Translations under genes and position numbers: made by a program | Notes under the pieces: model-generated | Told to the model about the DNA's origin: nothing | The model's input: only the letters and a program-made list of their open reading frames with translations | Databases searched by the model: none | Source: DATIRA01 sp964553405 | GTDB taxonomy: Bacteria; Pseudomonadota; Gammaproteobacteria; Steroidobacterales; Steroidobacteraceae | Direction of reading: 5' to 3' | DNA length: 64,000 nt | Assembly: GCA_964553405.1 (NCBI GenBank) | Contig: CAZKLS010000004.1 | Span: 1-64,000, forward strand | Shown here: positions 52,286-61,647 of the stretch, piece after piece | Layout of the letters: each line of letters opens with the position of its first letter | Numbering within the stretch: the stretch's first letter is position 1

Positions 52286-54130
52286 TCACAACGGCCAGAC
52301 CACCAGCAACAGCGGCACGCTGACCGCGACGACCAGGATTTCCATCGGCAGGCCCAGCCGCCAGTAGTCCCCGAACCTGAAACCGCCAGGGCCGAGTATC
52401 AGCGTGTTGTTCTGGTGCCCGATCGGGGTCAGGAACGCGCAGGACGCGCCGATCGCGACCGCCATCAGGAACGAATCCGCGCTGGCGCCGAGCTGGGACG
52501 CGGTACTGATCGCGATCGGGCACATCACGGCCGCGGTCGCCGCGTTGTTCATGAAGTCCGACAGCGTCATCGCGACGACCAGGATCAACACGAGCGCGAT
52601 GACGGCCTGGCCTTGGGCGAGCACGTCGAGCAGCGACCGCGCCAGCAGGTCGGCCGCGCCGGTCGTGCCCATCGCCTGCGCCACCGGAATCAGCGCGCCG
52701 AGCAGCACGATCACGGACCAGTCGATCGCGTCGTACATCCGGCGTACCGGTATCACGCGCAGCACCATCAGCGCGACGACGCCGGACGCAAAAGCGATCG
52801 CGGCGGGCAGCAGCCCGAACGCGGCCCCTGCGATCGCGAGCAGCATCGTCACGGTCGCCGCGACCAGCTTGCGCCGGTCCGGAATGCGAATCGCACGCTG
52901 CGCGAGCGGGACGCAACCGAGCTCGGCGGCGAATCCGGCGAGCGCCTCGGGCGAACCCTGCATCAACAGCACGTCGCCGCCGCTGATGCGGGTCGAGCGC
53001 AGGCGCCGGATCGTGCGACGCCCCTGCCTCGATATCGCGATCAGGTTGAGTCCGTAGACCGTCCTGATCTGCACGTCGGTCGCCGTCCGGTCGATCAGCG
53101 CGGAGCCGGGCAGCACGACCATCTCCTGCAGCACGACCTCCTCGGCCCCACGCTCCTTCTTCCCCTCGCCCTCCTCCGCCTGCTCCGCCGCCCGCTCGCG
53201 ATCCTGCGCCGTCGCCGGTTCGCCTTTGCCGGCGTCGGTCGGCACGGACTCCTCCAGCACCAGTCCCAGGCTCGAGAGCGCCTTCGACAACGACTCCGGC
53301 TCCGCCTCGATCACCAGGATGTCGCCCGGGCTCGCCACGCGCGCCGGATTCGGTGCCGTGACGCGGAGCTTGCCGCGCGACATGCCCACGATCTGCGCAT
53401 CCGCCTCATCCAGCTTCACCTCGATCTCGCGCAGCGTCTTGCCTGCCGCCTCGCTGCCCTCCGTGACGCGTGCCTCGGTCAGGTAGGTTCCGGTATCGAA
53501 CCCGGCCGCCCCCTTCTGCTCGCGTGCGGGCACCAGCCGCCAACCGAACGCGGCGACGAAGATCACCCCAGCCCCCGCGACCGCGAGCCCGACCGGCGTG
53601 AAATCGAACATCGCGAATGAACCTGCACCCGTCTCTGCCCGGAAGCCCGAAACGATCATGTTCGGCGGCGTTCCGATCAGCGTGGTCATGCCGCCCAGGA
53701 TCGTGCCGAAGGACAACGGCATCAGGACCCGGCCCGGCGTCATTCCGTGCCGGCCGGCGGTCTGTATCGCCACCGGCATCAGCAGCGCCATCGCGCCGAC
53801 GTTGTTGATGAATGCCGACAGCAGCGCGCCGAGGCCCGCCAGTGCCGCGATCTCCACGGTCGGCCCGGCCGCGCTGGGCAGCGCACGACGGGCGATGGCA
53901 TCCACCGCGCCGGTCGACTGCAGCGCGTAGCTGAGGACGAGCACGCAGGCGACCGTGATCACGGCAGGATGTCCGAAGCCGGAGAATGCCTGCTCCGGGG
54001 CCACGAGGCCGGCCAGCACGCAACTGAGCAGCGAGGCCAGTGCGACGATGTCGTGCCGCCATCGCCCCCAGATGAACAGCGCCATCGTCGCGGCGAGTAT
54101 CAGCAGGATGAGTGCCTGGTCCTGGCTCAC
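52286..54130 (-). CDS. SLC13-family permease with two RCK_C/TrkA-C domains
   Basis: A 614-residue transporter with an N-terminal half-permease (about 1-200; GTPPNMIVSG matches the CitMHS/SLC13 motif). Two soluble TrkA-C-like domains follow (about 210-285 and 325-405), separated by a charged linker, then the second half-permease, which contains TPIGHQNN. SLC13/DASS members carry sulfate, citrate or dicarboxylates with sodium. The internal RCK_C pair is typical of the YfbS-like subgroup, whose substrate is unknown. 28 bases separate it from NhaC upstream, so an operon is plausible. Confidence 0.9.
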   Translation of the reverse strand: MSQDQALILLILAATMALFIWGRWRHDIVALASLLSCVLAGLVAPEQAFSGFGHPAVITVACVLVLSYALQSTGAVDAIARRALPSAAGPTVEIAALAGLGALLSAFINNVGAMALLMPVAIQTAGRHGMTPGRVLMPLSFGTILGGMTTLIGTPPNMIVSGFRAETGAGSFAMFDFTPVGLAVAGAGVIFVAAFGWRLVPAREQKGAAGFDTGTYLTEARVTEGSEAAGKTLREIEVKLDEADAQIVGMSRGKLRVTAPNPARVASPGDILVIEAEPESLSKALSSLGLVLEESVPTDAGKGEPATAQDRERAAEQAEEGEGKKERGAEEVVLQEMVVLPGSALIDRTATDVQIRTVYGLNLIAISRQGRRTIRRLRSTRISGGDVLLMQGSPEALAGFAAELGCVPLAQRAIRIPDRRKLVAATVTMLLAIAGAAFGLLPAAIAFASGVVALMVLRVIPVRRMYDAIDWSVIVLLGALIPVAQAMGTTGAADLLARSLLDVLAQGQAVIALVLILVVAMTLSDFMNNAATAAVMCPIAISTASQLGASADSFLMAVAIGASCAFLTPIGHQNNTLILGPGGFRFGDYWRLGLPMEILVVAVSVPLLLVVWPL

Positions 54131-54158
54131 GGCGCTGAGTCGGTGCCGGCCACCGGGC

Positions 54159-55622
54159 TCACTTCTCCACGCGGGCGATCCTGAAACCGGTGAATCCGTA
54201 GAGGATCGAGATGAGCGGGTTGATCAGGTTGAAGAAAGCGAATGGCAGGTAGGCCGCGGTCGCGACGCCGAGCGTGCTCGCCATGTACGCGCCGCAGGTA
54301 TTCCACGGCACCAGCGGAGAGGTCAGCGTGCCCGCGTCCTCGATCGCACGGGACAGGTTCTTCGGGTCCAGGCCGCGGCGCAGGAACTCCGCCCGGTACA
54401 TCTTGCCGGGCAGCACGATCGCCATGTACTGGTCGGCTGCGACGATGTTCGCGCCGATGCAGGTCGCGATCACCGCGGTGATCAGCGCGCCGGTGGACTT
54501 GGCCGCGGCCAGCGCCGCCCGCACCAGCCGCTCCAGCATTCCCGCGTGTTCGAGCACGGCCCCGAACGACAGCGCGGTGATGATCAGCCAGATCGTATTG
54601 AGCATGCTGCTCATTCCGCCACGCGACAGCAGCGAGTCCACCTCTTCGTTCCCTGTGCTCGACACGAAGCCGCTCGACAGCGCGGTCCACACCCCCTTCA
54701 GGTAGCTCATCGGGACCGAAAGGCCCGGGTCCTCGGCGCGGGCGATGACGACGTCCGGCTGCAGGATCACCGCCATTACGCCGCCGAGCACCGCTCCCGC
54801 GAGGATGGTCGGCAGCGCGGGGAACTTCCTCGCCGCCAGCACGATCACGAGCACGAGCGGCAGCAGCGTCCATGCCGAGAGGTCGTAGGTCGCGTCGAGC
54901 GTGGCCATGATCTGCGCCGAGCGCCCGTCGGGCATGTTCGCGGCCTGTCCCCAGCCGATGACCGCGAACAGCACCAGTGCGATCACGATGGACGGGACGG
55001 TCGTCCAGGTCATGTGACGGATGTGCGTGAAGATGTCCGTCCCGGCGACGGCCGGCGCGAGGTTCGTCGTGTCCGACAGCGGCGACATCTTGTCGCCGAA
55101 GTAGGCGCCCGAGACGACCGCCCCCGCGGTGATCGCGGGCGACATGCCGAGCCCCATCGCGACGCCGATCAGCCCGACGCCGATCGTGCCCGCGGTCGTC
55201 CACGAGCTGCCCGTCGCGAGCGAGGTCACGATGCAGATGACGCAGCTCGCGGCGAAGAACACCGACGGATCGAGCAGCTTCAAGCCGTAATAGATCATCG
55301 CCGGCACCGTGCCGGAGAGCATCCAGGTACCGATCAGGGCCCCGACGCACAGCAGGATCAACATCGCCACGGTGGCGGTTGCGATGCCATGCACAATGGC
55401 CTGTTGCACGCCGCGCCATGAATAGCCGTGCAGCACGGCGATCACGGCGCCGACGGCACCGGCCAGCAGCAGCGCGATCTGGTTGCCGCCGTAGGAGGAG
55501 TCGCTGCCGTACAGCCGCACGGACAGCACCAGCAGCACGATCAGCAGCAGGATCGGCAGCGCTGACAGGAACAGCGAGATTTCCCGGACCGGGCCGTCTT
55601 TCTCGGTGCTGCTGTCGGTCAC
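54159..55622 (-). CDS. nhaC: NhaC-family sodium/proton antiporter
   Basis: A 487-residue membrane protein with about 12-13 segments. The NhaC-family region with ATGSSWTTAGTIGVGLIGVA and FGDKMSPLSDTTNLAPAVAG is clear. It exchanges Na+ for H+ and some members handle malate/lactate. It lies in a row of sodium-linked transport genes, after a DauA-like gene upstream on the same strand (40-base gap). Long tracts of leucine and alanine are consistent with the fold. Confidence 0.93.
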   Translation of the reverse strand: MTDSSTEKDGPVREISLFLSALPILLLIVLLVLSVRLYGSDSSYGGNQIALLLAGAVGAVIAVLHGYSWRGVQQAIVHGIATATVAMLILLCVGALIGTWMLSGTVPAMIYYGLKLLDPSVFFAASCVICIVTSLATGSSWTTAGTIGVGLIGVAMGLGMSPAITAGAVVSGAYFGDKMSPLSDTTNLAPAVAGTDIFTHIRHMTWTTVPSIVIALVLFAVIGWGQAANMPDGRSAQIMATLDATYDLSAWTLLPLVLVIVLAARKFPALPTILAGAVLGGVMAVILQPDVVIARAEDPGLSVPMSYLKGVWTALSSGFVSSTGNEEVDSLLSRGGMSSMLNTIWLIITALSFGAVLEHAGMLERLVRAALAAAKSTGALITAVIATCIGANIVAADQYMAIVLPGKMYRAEFLRRGLDPKNLSRAIEDAGTLTSPLVPWNTCGAYMASTLGVATAAYLPFAFFNLINPLISILYGFTGFRIARVEK

Positions 55623-55662
55623 TCGGTCCCCGCTGTGCTCGAGCCCTGGCTGGCGGCCGACT

Positions 55663-56814
55663 TTACACGCAATCGTCCCGCGACACGAACCGGCCCGGGT
55701 CGAGCGAGGACTCGATCACGCCGTAGTCGACGGCCCAGGCGGGACGCGGCAGCGACAGCAGCCGCGCCGCGCTCACTGCGCCCACCGCAGGCGCGGTCTG
55801 CAATCCGTAGCCTCCGAGAGCCGCAACCCAGAAGAAACCGGCTGCCTCGGGGTCGAAGCCCCCGACCAGGTCGCCATCCGCGACGAACGAGCGCAGACCG
55901 GCCCAGGTGCGTCGCGGACGCTCGATCCGCAGCGTCGTGGCCCGCTCGATCCGGTCGATGCCGAGCGCGATATCGAGGTCCTCCGGCATCACGTCCTGCG
56001 GCGGCACGGGATCCGCGTTGGCGGGCGAGCCGAGCAGCAGGCCGGCCTCCGGCTTGAAGTAGAAGTCCTCGGCGATGCCGACGACGCAGGGCCAGCCGCC
56101 TACGGCGAGGCCTCCCGGCGCTTCGAACAGGAAGGCGGAGCGTCGCTTCGGCTGCAACCCGATCGGGCGGACGCCGGCGAGCCGCGCGACTTCGTCGGCC
56201 CAGGCGCCGGCGGCATTCACCAGAACCGCTGCCCGCCACTCGCGGCCGTCCGCCTCCAGGCGCCAGCCACCCTGCTCGCGCTCGATGTGGGTCACCCTGG
56301 CACGGGTCTCGAGCTGCACGCCGTTGGCGCGAGCGCCGCGCAGGAACCCCTGGTGCAGCGCATCTACGTCCATGTCCGCTGCCGCCTCGTCGAGCAACCC
56401 CTGCGTCAGCACGCCGGAACGCAGCACCGGCACCATTTCCAGCAGTGACTCACCACTGAGCCTGCGCGCGGCAGCACCCTCCAGGCTGAGATGCTCCCCC
56501 AGCGCCTCGAGCGCCTGCCGGTCTGCATCGCCGCCGACATGCAGCACGCCGCGCGGAACCAGCAGCGGAACGCCCGCAAAGCCCTCCGGCGGGTGCTCGA
56601 GGAAAGCGCGGCTGGCACGCGTCAACGCCCTGACCTGGGCCGGGCCGTAGCTCTCGCAGAACAGCGCCGCCGAGCGACCGGTGCTGTGCAGCCCCGGCCG
56701 CTCCTCGGCCTCGAGTAACAGCACGCTGGCACGGCTGCTCGCGAAATAGGCCGTGGACGCGCCGGCGATGCCAGCGCCGATCACTGCGAGATCGAATCCC
56801 GGTTGCCTGGTCAT
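55663..56814 (-). CDS. dauA: D-arginine dehydrogenase-like FAD oxidoreductase (DAO family)
   Basis: A 383-residue DAO-family enzyme. GAGIAGAST (about 12-20) is the FAD motif. HSTGRSAALFCESYG, VRALTRASRAF, GLQPKRRSAFLF, LLLGSPANADPV and WAGLRSFVADGDLVGG match blocks I recall for DauA of Pseudomonas aeruginosa, where it oxidises D-arginine and other D-amino acids to 2-oxo acids and passes electrons to the respiratory chain. Substrate preference here is not proven. Downstream of an SstT gene on the same strand (37 bases), a serine/threonine importer, which would fit amino-acid catabolism. Confidence 0.82.
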   Translation of the reverse strand: MTRQPGFDLAVIGAGIAGASTAYFASSRASVLLLEAEERPGLHSTGRSAALFCESYGPAQVRALTRASRAFLEHPPEGFAGVPLLVPRGVLHVGGDADRQALEALGEHLSLEGAAARRLSGESLLEMVPVLRSGVLTQGLLDEAAADMDVDALHQGFLRGARANGVQLETRARVTHIEREQGGWRLEADGREWRAAVLVNAAGAWADEVARLAGVRPIGLQPKRRSAFLFEAPGGLAVGGWPCVVGIAEDFYFKPEAGLLLGSPANADPVPPQDVMPEDLDIALGIDRIERATTLRIERPRRTWAGLRSFVADGDLVGGFDPEAAGFFWVAALGGYGLQTAPAVGAVSAARLLSLPRPAWAVDYGVIESSLDPGRFVSRDDCV

Positions 56815-56851
56815 GCGTCACCTGGCGGCAGCACTGCACGCGCTCCCAACG

Positions 56852-58066
56852 TCATGCAGCTGCCGCGTGGTCTCCTCCGGCGCGATCCACCGCATAGGTG
56901 TAGACGACGTCGGTGCTGGAATTGAGCGCCGTTTCCATCGAGTCCTGGACGACGCTGATGATGAACCCCACCGCGACGACCTGCATCGAGACGTCGTAGG
57001 AAATGCCGAACAGCGAGCAGGCCAGCGGCACCAGCAGCAGGCTGCCGGAGGGCACGCCGCTCGCGCCGCAGGCGGCGAGCGCCGAGATCACACAGAGCAG
57101 CAACGCCCCTCCCGGCGAGACCTCGATACCGAGCGTGTTGACCGCGGCCAGCGTCAACACCGTGATCGTGATCGCCGCGCCGGACATGTTGATCGTGGCT
57201 CCGACCGGGATCGTGACGGAGTAGAGTTCCTCGCTGATCCCGAGCTTCTTCGACAGCGCCAGGTTGACCGGGATGTTGGCGGCCGAGCTGCGCGTGAAGA
57301 ACGCGGTGATGCCCGATTCCTCCAGGCAGCGAAATACGATCGGGTAGGGATTGCGGCGCGTGACGGCGAAGACGATCAGCGGATTGACGACCAGCGCCAT
57401 CAGCAGCATCGTCGCGACCAGCAGCACGGCGAGGCTGGCATAGTCGGCGAGCGCCTCCAGGCCCACCGTCGCGACGGTGTAGCACACCAGACCGAAGATC
57501 CCGACCGGCGCGAACCGGATCACGTAGCGCACGATGTTGGTGACGCCATCGGCGAACGTCTGCAGGTGCAGGCGAAAACTCTCCGAGGCGTGCCGGAAGC
57601 TGATGCCGAGCAGTACGGCCCAGCTCAGGCAGCCGAGAAAATTGCCGGTGAGCAGTGCGTTGATCGGGTTGTCGATCAACTTGAACAGCACGTCCTTGAG
57701 CACCGCGGTCACCTCGGCCGGCGGGCTGCCCTCGGCGGCCTCGGTCAGCGCCAGCGTCTGCGGAAATGCCGAGCTCATCAACAGCGCGAGGAACGCGGCG
57801 CATACGGTGCCCAGCAGGTACAAGCCGATCGTCAGGAAAGTCTTGCGTCCGTCGAGTCCGGACTCGTGCCGGTTCGCGATCGCGGACATCACCAGCACCA
57901 TCACCAGCAACGGCGCGACCGCCTTCAACATCCCGACGAACAGCTCGCCGAGCACGCCCAGCCGTTCGCCGGCACCCGGCAACGCCACGCCGACGACCGC
58001 GCCGAGCAGGACACCGATCAGGATCTGTGGCACCAGGCCGAGCCTGGGTCTGGGCGTGCTCTGCAA
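56852..58066 (-). CDS. sstT: Serine/threonine:sodium symporter SstT
   Basis: A 404-residue member of the DAACS family with the SstT pattern: long hydrophobic helices, FTRSSAANIPVNL and VPVGATINMSGAAITITVLTL in the core, and QDSMETALNSSTDV near the end. It imports serine and threonine with Na+. It is the second DAACS-fold gene in the window, but lacks any binding-protein domain. A 93-base spacer with a small hairpin (58127-58145) separates it from the HAD gene upstream. Confidence 0.93.
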   Translation of the reverse strand: MQSTPRPRLGLVPQILIGVLLGAVVGVALPGAGERLGVLGELFVGMLKAVAPLLVMVLVMSAIANRHESGLDGRKTFLTIGLYLLGTVCAAFLALLMSSAFPQTLALTEAAEGSPPAEVTAVLKDVLFKLIDNPINALLTGNFLGCLSWAVLLGISFRHASESFRLHLQTFADGVTNIVRYVIRFAPVGIFGLVCYTVATVGLEALADYASLAVLLVATMLLMALVVNPLIVFAVTRRNPYPIVFRCLEESGITAFFTRSSAANIPVNLALSKKLGISEELYSVTIPVGATINMSGAAITITVLTLAAVNTLGIEVSPGGALLLCVISALAACGASGVPSGSLLLVPLACSLFGISYDVSMQVVAVGFIISVVQDSMETALNSSTDVVYTYAVDRAGGDHAAAA

Positions 58067-58159
58067 GTGAAGTCCCCGTGACTGAAATCGTCCGGCTTTA
58101 TACCGCTAATCGTGGCGCGCGGCATGCCCGGCTGCTGATGCCGGGGGCCCGGCCTGCGA

Positions 58160-58885
58160 CTACCGCGACCGCGCATGCAGCCGGAGCAGCTCCTCCAGCG
58201 TGACGCAAGGGCCCGGTGGATCCCCCAGCTCCGGATACACCGCGATCGCCTCGCGGAAATCCTCGTCGATCGTATACGCGCTGTGCGTGACGACGCAGGG
58301 CACGCCGGCCGCCACTGCGGCCCGCAGGCCGTTGCGGCTGTCCTCGATGGCCAGGCAATCCGCTGGCGCCACTGCGAGCACGGCACAGGCCAGCAGGTAG
58401 ATGGCTGGATCGGGCTTCTTCTCCGGCACGCGGTCGCCGGCGAAGACCCCGGCGAACTTGCGGCTGCGCGCCGCGCCGACGACCGATTTCAGCAGTGCTT
58501 CAACCGACTGTTCGCTCGACGTCGAGCAGACCGCGAGCGTCAGGCCGGCAGCGGATGCCGCGTCGATGATTCGGGCGATCCCGGACCGCATCCGGACCTC
58601 GCCGGACTCCACGATCTCCTCGAAGCACCGCGTCTTGAGCGCATGCAGACGCCGCACGAGCCCGTCCCGCCCGGCGGCATCCTCTGGCCATCCGGTCGCC
58701 TCGAAATAGGCCCGCAGGCGCTCCTTGCCCCCAGCCACGCGCAGCAGTCCACCGTACTCGTCGACATTCCAGTGGACGTCGAGACCGGCGAGCTCGAACG
58801 CCTGGTTGAACGCGACGCGATGGGCATCGCGCTCCGTATCGGCCAGGACGCCGTCGCAATCGAACAGCAGTGCCTTGACGGGCAT
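58160..58885 (-). CDS. HAD-family hydrolase, CbbY/beta-phosphoglucomutase-like
   Basis: A 241-residue HAD phosphatase. The nucleophile motif DCDGVLADT has Asp9 and Asp11. Motif II is VCSTSSE, the lysine region is RVPEKKPDPAIYLLA, and the last Asp motif is AIEDSRNG. A helical cap lies between residues 15 and 95, as in CbbY. It dephosphorylates a small sugar phosphate or related metabolite; the actual substrate cannot be read from sequence. It follows the TIGR03084 gene by 15 bases on the same strand. Confidence 0.92.
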   Translation of the reverse strand: MPVKALLFDCDGVLADTERDAHRVAFNQAFELAGLDVHWNVDEYGGLLRVAGGKERLRAYFEATGWPEDAAGRDGLVRRLHALKTRCFEEIVESGEVRMRSGIARIIDAASAAGLTLAVCSTSSEQSVEALLKSVVGAARSRKFAGVFAGDRVPEKKPDPAIYLLACAVLAVAPADCLAIEDSRNGLRAAVAAGVPCVVTHSAYTIDEDFREAIAVYPELGDPPGPCVTLEELLRLHARSR

Positions 58886-58900
58886 CGGGCCAGCCGAAGC

Positions 58901-59734
58901 TCAGCCCGTCTCCAGACCGCGCGCGCTGGTGCGCCGCGTGCCGGGAGCCGGCGGGTCCACGGGTGGACCGGCGAAACACTGCGCGATCGCCATCCACTGC
59001 CGGGCGACCCCGCCCGAGACCTCGAGCCGGGTGTCGGCCACGTTGCGGGTCTGGGTCACGACCTGGCAGAACTCGGTGGCCGTTCCGGCGATCTGGTCGG
59101 TCGTGTTCTCGACATTCCACTCCCAGGTATCGCCGGACGGCGCGGTCAGCCGCAGGCGCGGCACCTGCCCGGGGACTGCGAGGCCGCGGTTGCGGAACGT
59201 CCAGCCGAACGTGTTGACACCGAGTTGCACGATGCTGCGGATCCGGTCGGTGTCTGCGCGCTGCACGCCCAACAGGTCATAGGCCGCCTGGCCGTGGGCC
59301 CAGGTCTCCATCAGCCTGGCCGTGATGCTCGAGCGCACGCTCATGTCCGGCCCGGCCCACCTGACGCGCTGCTTCGGATCCGCCGCTGCAAAGCGCTCGG
59401 CCATCGGACCCAGGAATTCGCGCCACTCGTTCAGCAGCGTCCGTCCGTGCCGGCCCTCGAGCCACTGGTCCTCGAAGCTGCGCAGGCCACCGCTCGCCAC
59501 CGACTTCATGACCTTCGCCCCGAACTCGAGGAAGGCGGCCGGGTCGCGCAGCGTCAGGTCTGCCGCCTGGTTCCACAGATGCAGGTGGCCGATCACCTGG
59601 TTGACGGTCCAGCCCTTGAACAGCGTGCTGCGCTCGAAATCCGCGTCGGTCAGCGGCTCGAGCAGCTCGTACAGGGCCTCGCTCTCGTCACGGAAATCCA
59701 TCGCTTCCTGCAGCATCCGCCCGCTCCCCGTCAT
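58901..59734 (-). CDS. TIGR03084-family protein (DinB/maleylpyruvate isomerase-like fold)
   Basis: A 277-residue protein, starting at ATG 59734 inside the AtuA stop (ATGA overlap). The long upstream frame reaching past 60900 runs through the AtuA gene in another frame and was rejected. The N-terminal domain is a DinB-like four-helix bundle (NQVIGHLHLWNQ and ETWAHGQAAYDLLG hold the His ligands, probably metal-binding). A beta-rich C-terminal domain follows. TIGR03084 proteins have no assigned reaction and often neighbour AtuA-type genes, consistent with a shared pathway. Confidence 0.85.
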   Translation of the reverse strand: MTGSGRMLQEAMDFRDESEALYELLEPLTDADFERSTLFKGWTVNQVIGHLHLWNQAADLTLRDPAAFLEFGAKVMKSVASGGLRSFEDQWLEGRHGRTLLNEWREFLGPMAERFAAADPKQRVRWAGPDMSVRSSITARLMETWAHGQAAYDLLGVQRADTDRIRSIVQLGVNTFGWTFRNRGLAVPGQVPRLRLTAPSGDTWEWNVENTTDQIAGTATEFCQVVTQTRNVADTRLEVSGGVARQWMAIAQCFAGPPVDPPAPGTRRTSARGLETG

Positions 59735-61539
59735 GGCTCCAGCAATTCCGCCGGAATCTCCACCGGCTCGTCGAGCAGCAGTTGCGAGTAGCCCTTGCCC
59801 TGCGGGTCGTTGCGCAGGCTCGCGATGCCGCCGCCACCGAGCACATCGTGCAGCACGAAATTGATCGCCGGCAGGCCGGGCAGCAGGAACCGCTCGACCC
59901 GGCCCTCGAGGAAGTGGGCGAAGCGCTCCGCCACCCGGCCGGTCGTCAGCGATGCCCACAAGTACGGCAGGTACCCGGGCCGGCGGGCGATCACGCCGAT
60001 GTTGGCGCCGTTGCCCTTGTCCCCGCTGCGGCACCAGGCGAGTCGCTCGAGCGGCACCCGCACCGTATCGCCGGAAAGGTCCGGCGTGGGCGGTTGCGGC
60101 ACGGCGGCGTCCGCCTCCAGTTGCTGCGCCGTGACGGTCGGCTCGCCCGTCGCGGGCGCCTCGGTCACCGTGTGCGACTGGCCCGCCAGGTCCACGGTGA
60201 TCTCCACTTCCTCCTTGGGCAGCAGGAAGGAGAACAGCCGGACCACCGGCGAGGGCCGCGGCCGGCCGGCAAAACCGGTCAGACCGGGCGGGGCCGCCAG
60301 CGCAGTGCCGATGAATTCCTTGAACAGGATCTCGATGCCCGCGGCGCTCGGATGACGCGCCGCGGCCTTCAGGTCCACCTCGCGCACATCCTGCACCCGC
60401 CGTGCGGCGCCGTAGTGCGACTCCGCACCGATGATCTCGACGCAGGTATCGGTGAAATCGGGAAGGCCCTTCACGCTCAGCATCCGTCGGGCGCGTGTGA
60501 ACGCATTCTCGGCGATCTTCCGTGCCTTGCGCTCCGCGTCGCGCCCGTAGATCGTCCAGACCTCGCCGCCCCGGAAGCCGTCGGCGTAGGTCGCACTGAC
60601 CTTGTAGCTCCCGGGCGCGGCACGACCCCTCGCGCCGCTGACGAGCACCCGGTCCTTCGCCAGCTCTTTCATCCTGACGCCCGTGAAGTCGCAGACGACG
60701 TCGGGCAGCACGTAGGCCGCGGGATCCCCGATCTCGTAGAGCATCTGCTCCGCGACGGTGCCGACCGAAACCAGCCCGCCGGTGCCGGCCGGCTTGGTGC
60801 AGACGAAGCTGCCGTCGGACTCGACCTCGACGATCGGGTAGCCCGCGTCGGGGAGGCTGTCGACGACCTGTTCCCAGTCGGTGAAGTTCCCGCCGGTCGC
60901 CTGGGTGCCGCACTCGATCACGTGACCTGCGAGGCTGCCGCCGGCCAGCAGGTCGTAGTCCCCGCGGCGCCAGCCGAACTCGTGGATGCACGCTCCCAGC
61001 GTAACCGCGCTGTCCACGCAGCGGCCGGTGATCACGATGTCGGCGCCGCGGTCGAGCGCCTCGGCGATCGGAAATGCCCCGAGATAGGCGTTGATGCTCG
61101 CAATGCGTTCTGCCTCGGGAAACGCCGTCCCCGCGAACATCTCCACGACGCCGCGCGCGGCCAGCGATTCACGCTGGTCGGTCAGGTCGTCGCCGCGGAC
61201 GACCGCGACCTCGAGATCGAGGTCCGCCGCGCGCAGCAGTTCCCGCAGCGCCTCGGCGCAGGCCTCCGGATTCACGCCGCCCGCGTTCGAGATCACCTTG
61301 ACGCGCTGGCGCGCGATCTCCTGCAGGTTCGGCTTCATCGCCGCAGTCAGGAAGTCCGTCGCGTAACCGAGCCGCGGATCCCTGGCACGCGCCCGGGCCA
61401 GGATCGACATCGTGATTTCCGCCAGGTAGTCGTAGACGATGTAGTCGAGACGCCCGTCCGACAGCAGCTGCGGCGTCGCCATCGGCGCGTCTCCCCAGAA
61501 GCCGCTCGCGCCGCCGATTCGCACCTTCTTGCCCGTCAT
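59731..61539 (-). CDS. Acyclic terpene utilization AtuA-family protein (DUF1446)
   Basis: A 602-residue protein opening with VRIGGASGFWGDAP and containing VISNAGGVNPEAC and TGRCVDSAVTLG. The C-terminal AtuA-like domain contains RSGDKGNGANIGVIARRPGY. AtuA is required for citronellol/geraniol degradation in Pseudomonas, but its reaction is not established. The usual partners (geranyl-CoA or acyl-CoA carboxylase subunits) are not in this window. It is translationally coupled to the TIGR03084 gene. Confidence 0.9.
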   Translation of the reverse strand: MTGKKVRIGGASGFWGDAPMATPQLLSDGRLDYIVYDYLAEITMSILARARARDPRLGYATDFLTAAMKPNLQEIARQRVKVISNAGGVNPEACAEALRELLRAADLDLEVAVVRGDDLTDQRESLAARGVVEMFAGTAFPEAERIASINAYLGAFPIAEALDRGADIVITGRCVDSAVTLGACIHEFGWRRGDYDLLAGGSLAGHVIECGTQATGGNFTDWEQVVDSLPDAGYPIVEVESDGSFVCTKPAGTGGLVSVGTVAEQMLYEIGDPAAYVLPDVVCDFTGVRMKELAKDRVLVSGARGRAAPGSYKVSATYADGFRGGEVWTIYGRDAERKARKIAENAFTRARRMLSVKGLPDFTDTCVEIIGAESHYGAARRVQDVREVDLKAAARHPSAAGIEILFKEFIGTALAAPPGLTGFAGRPRPSPVVRLFSFLLPKEEVEITVDLAGQSHTVTEAPATGEPTVTAQQLEADAAVPQPPTPDLSGDTVRVPLERLAWCRSGDKGNGANIGVIARRPGYLPYLWASLTTGRVAERFAHFLEGRVERFLLPGLPAINFVLHDVLGGGGIASLRNDPQGKGYSQLLLDEPVEIPAELLEP

Positions 61540-61594
61540 CGATACCTTCCTGCCCGGCTTTTCAATGGGGATAGTCTATTCGCCAGCGTAAAGA

Positions 61595-61620
61595 GATCCG
61601 CCCCGTTTAGGAAACGGATC
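61595..61620. repeat. Dyad-symmetric element between porin and AtuA genes
   Basis: GATCCG (61595-61600) matches CGGATC (61615-61620), and an alternative inner stem is CCGTTT-AGG-AAACGG (61603-61617). It could be a transcription terminator for the OprP-like porin gene, an operator for the AtuA gene or an attenuator. No T tract follows on the minus strand. Confidence 0.3.
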
Positions 61621-61647
61621 CGTCACCCGTGGCAGGGCCATCGTGCG

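Noticed and set aside
58127..58145. Hairpin CCCGGC-N7-GCCGGG between the HAD and SstT genes as a terminator
   Set aside because: The 6-bp stem lacks a T tract on either strand, and such hairpins are frequent by chance in GC-rich DNA.
59735..60991. Minus-strand frame joining the TIGR03084 protein to a 696-residue product
   Set aside because: The extra part is a shifted reading of the AtuA gene, Arg/Gly-rich with no motif. ATG 59734 overlaps the AtuA stop as expected for coupled genes.
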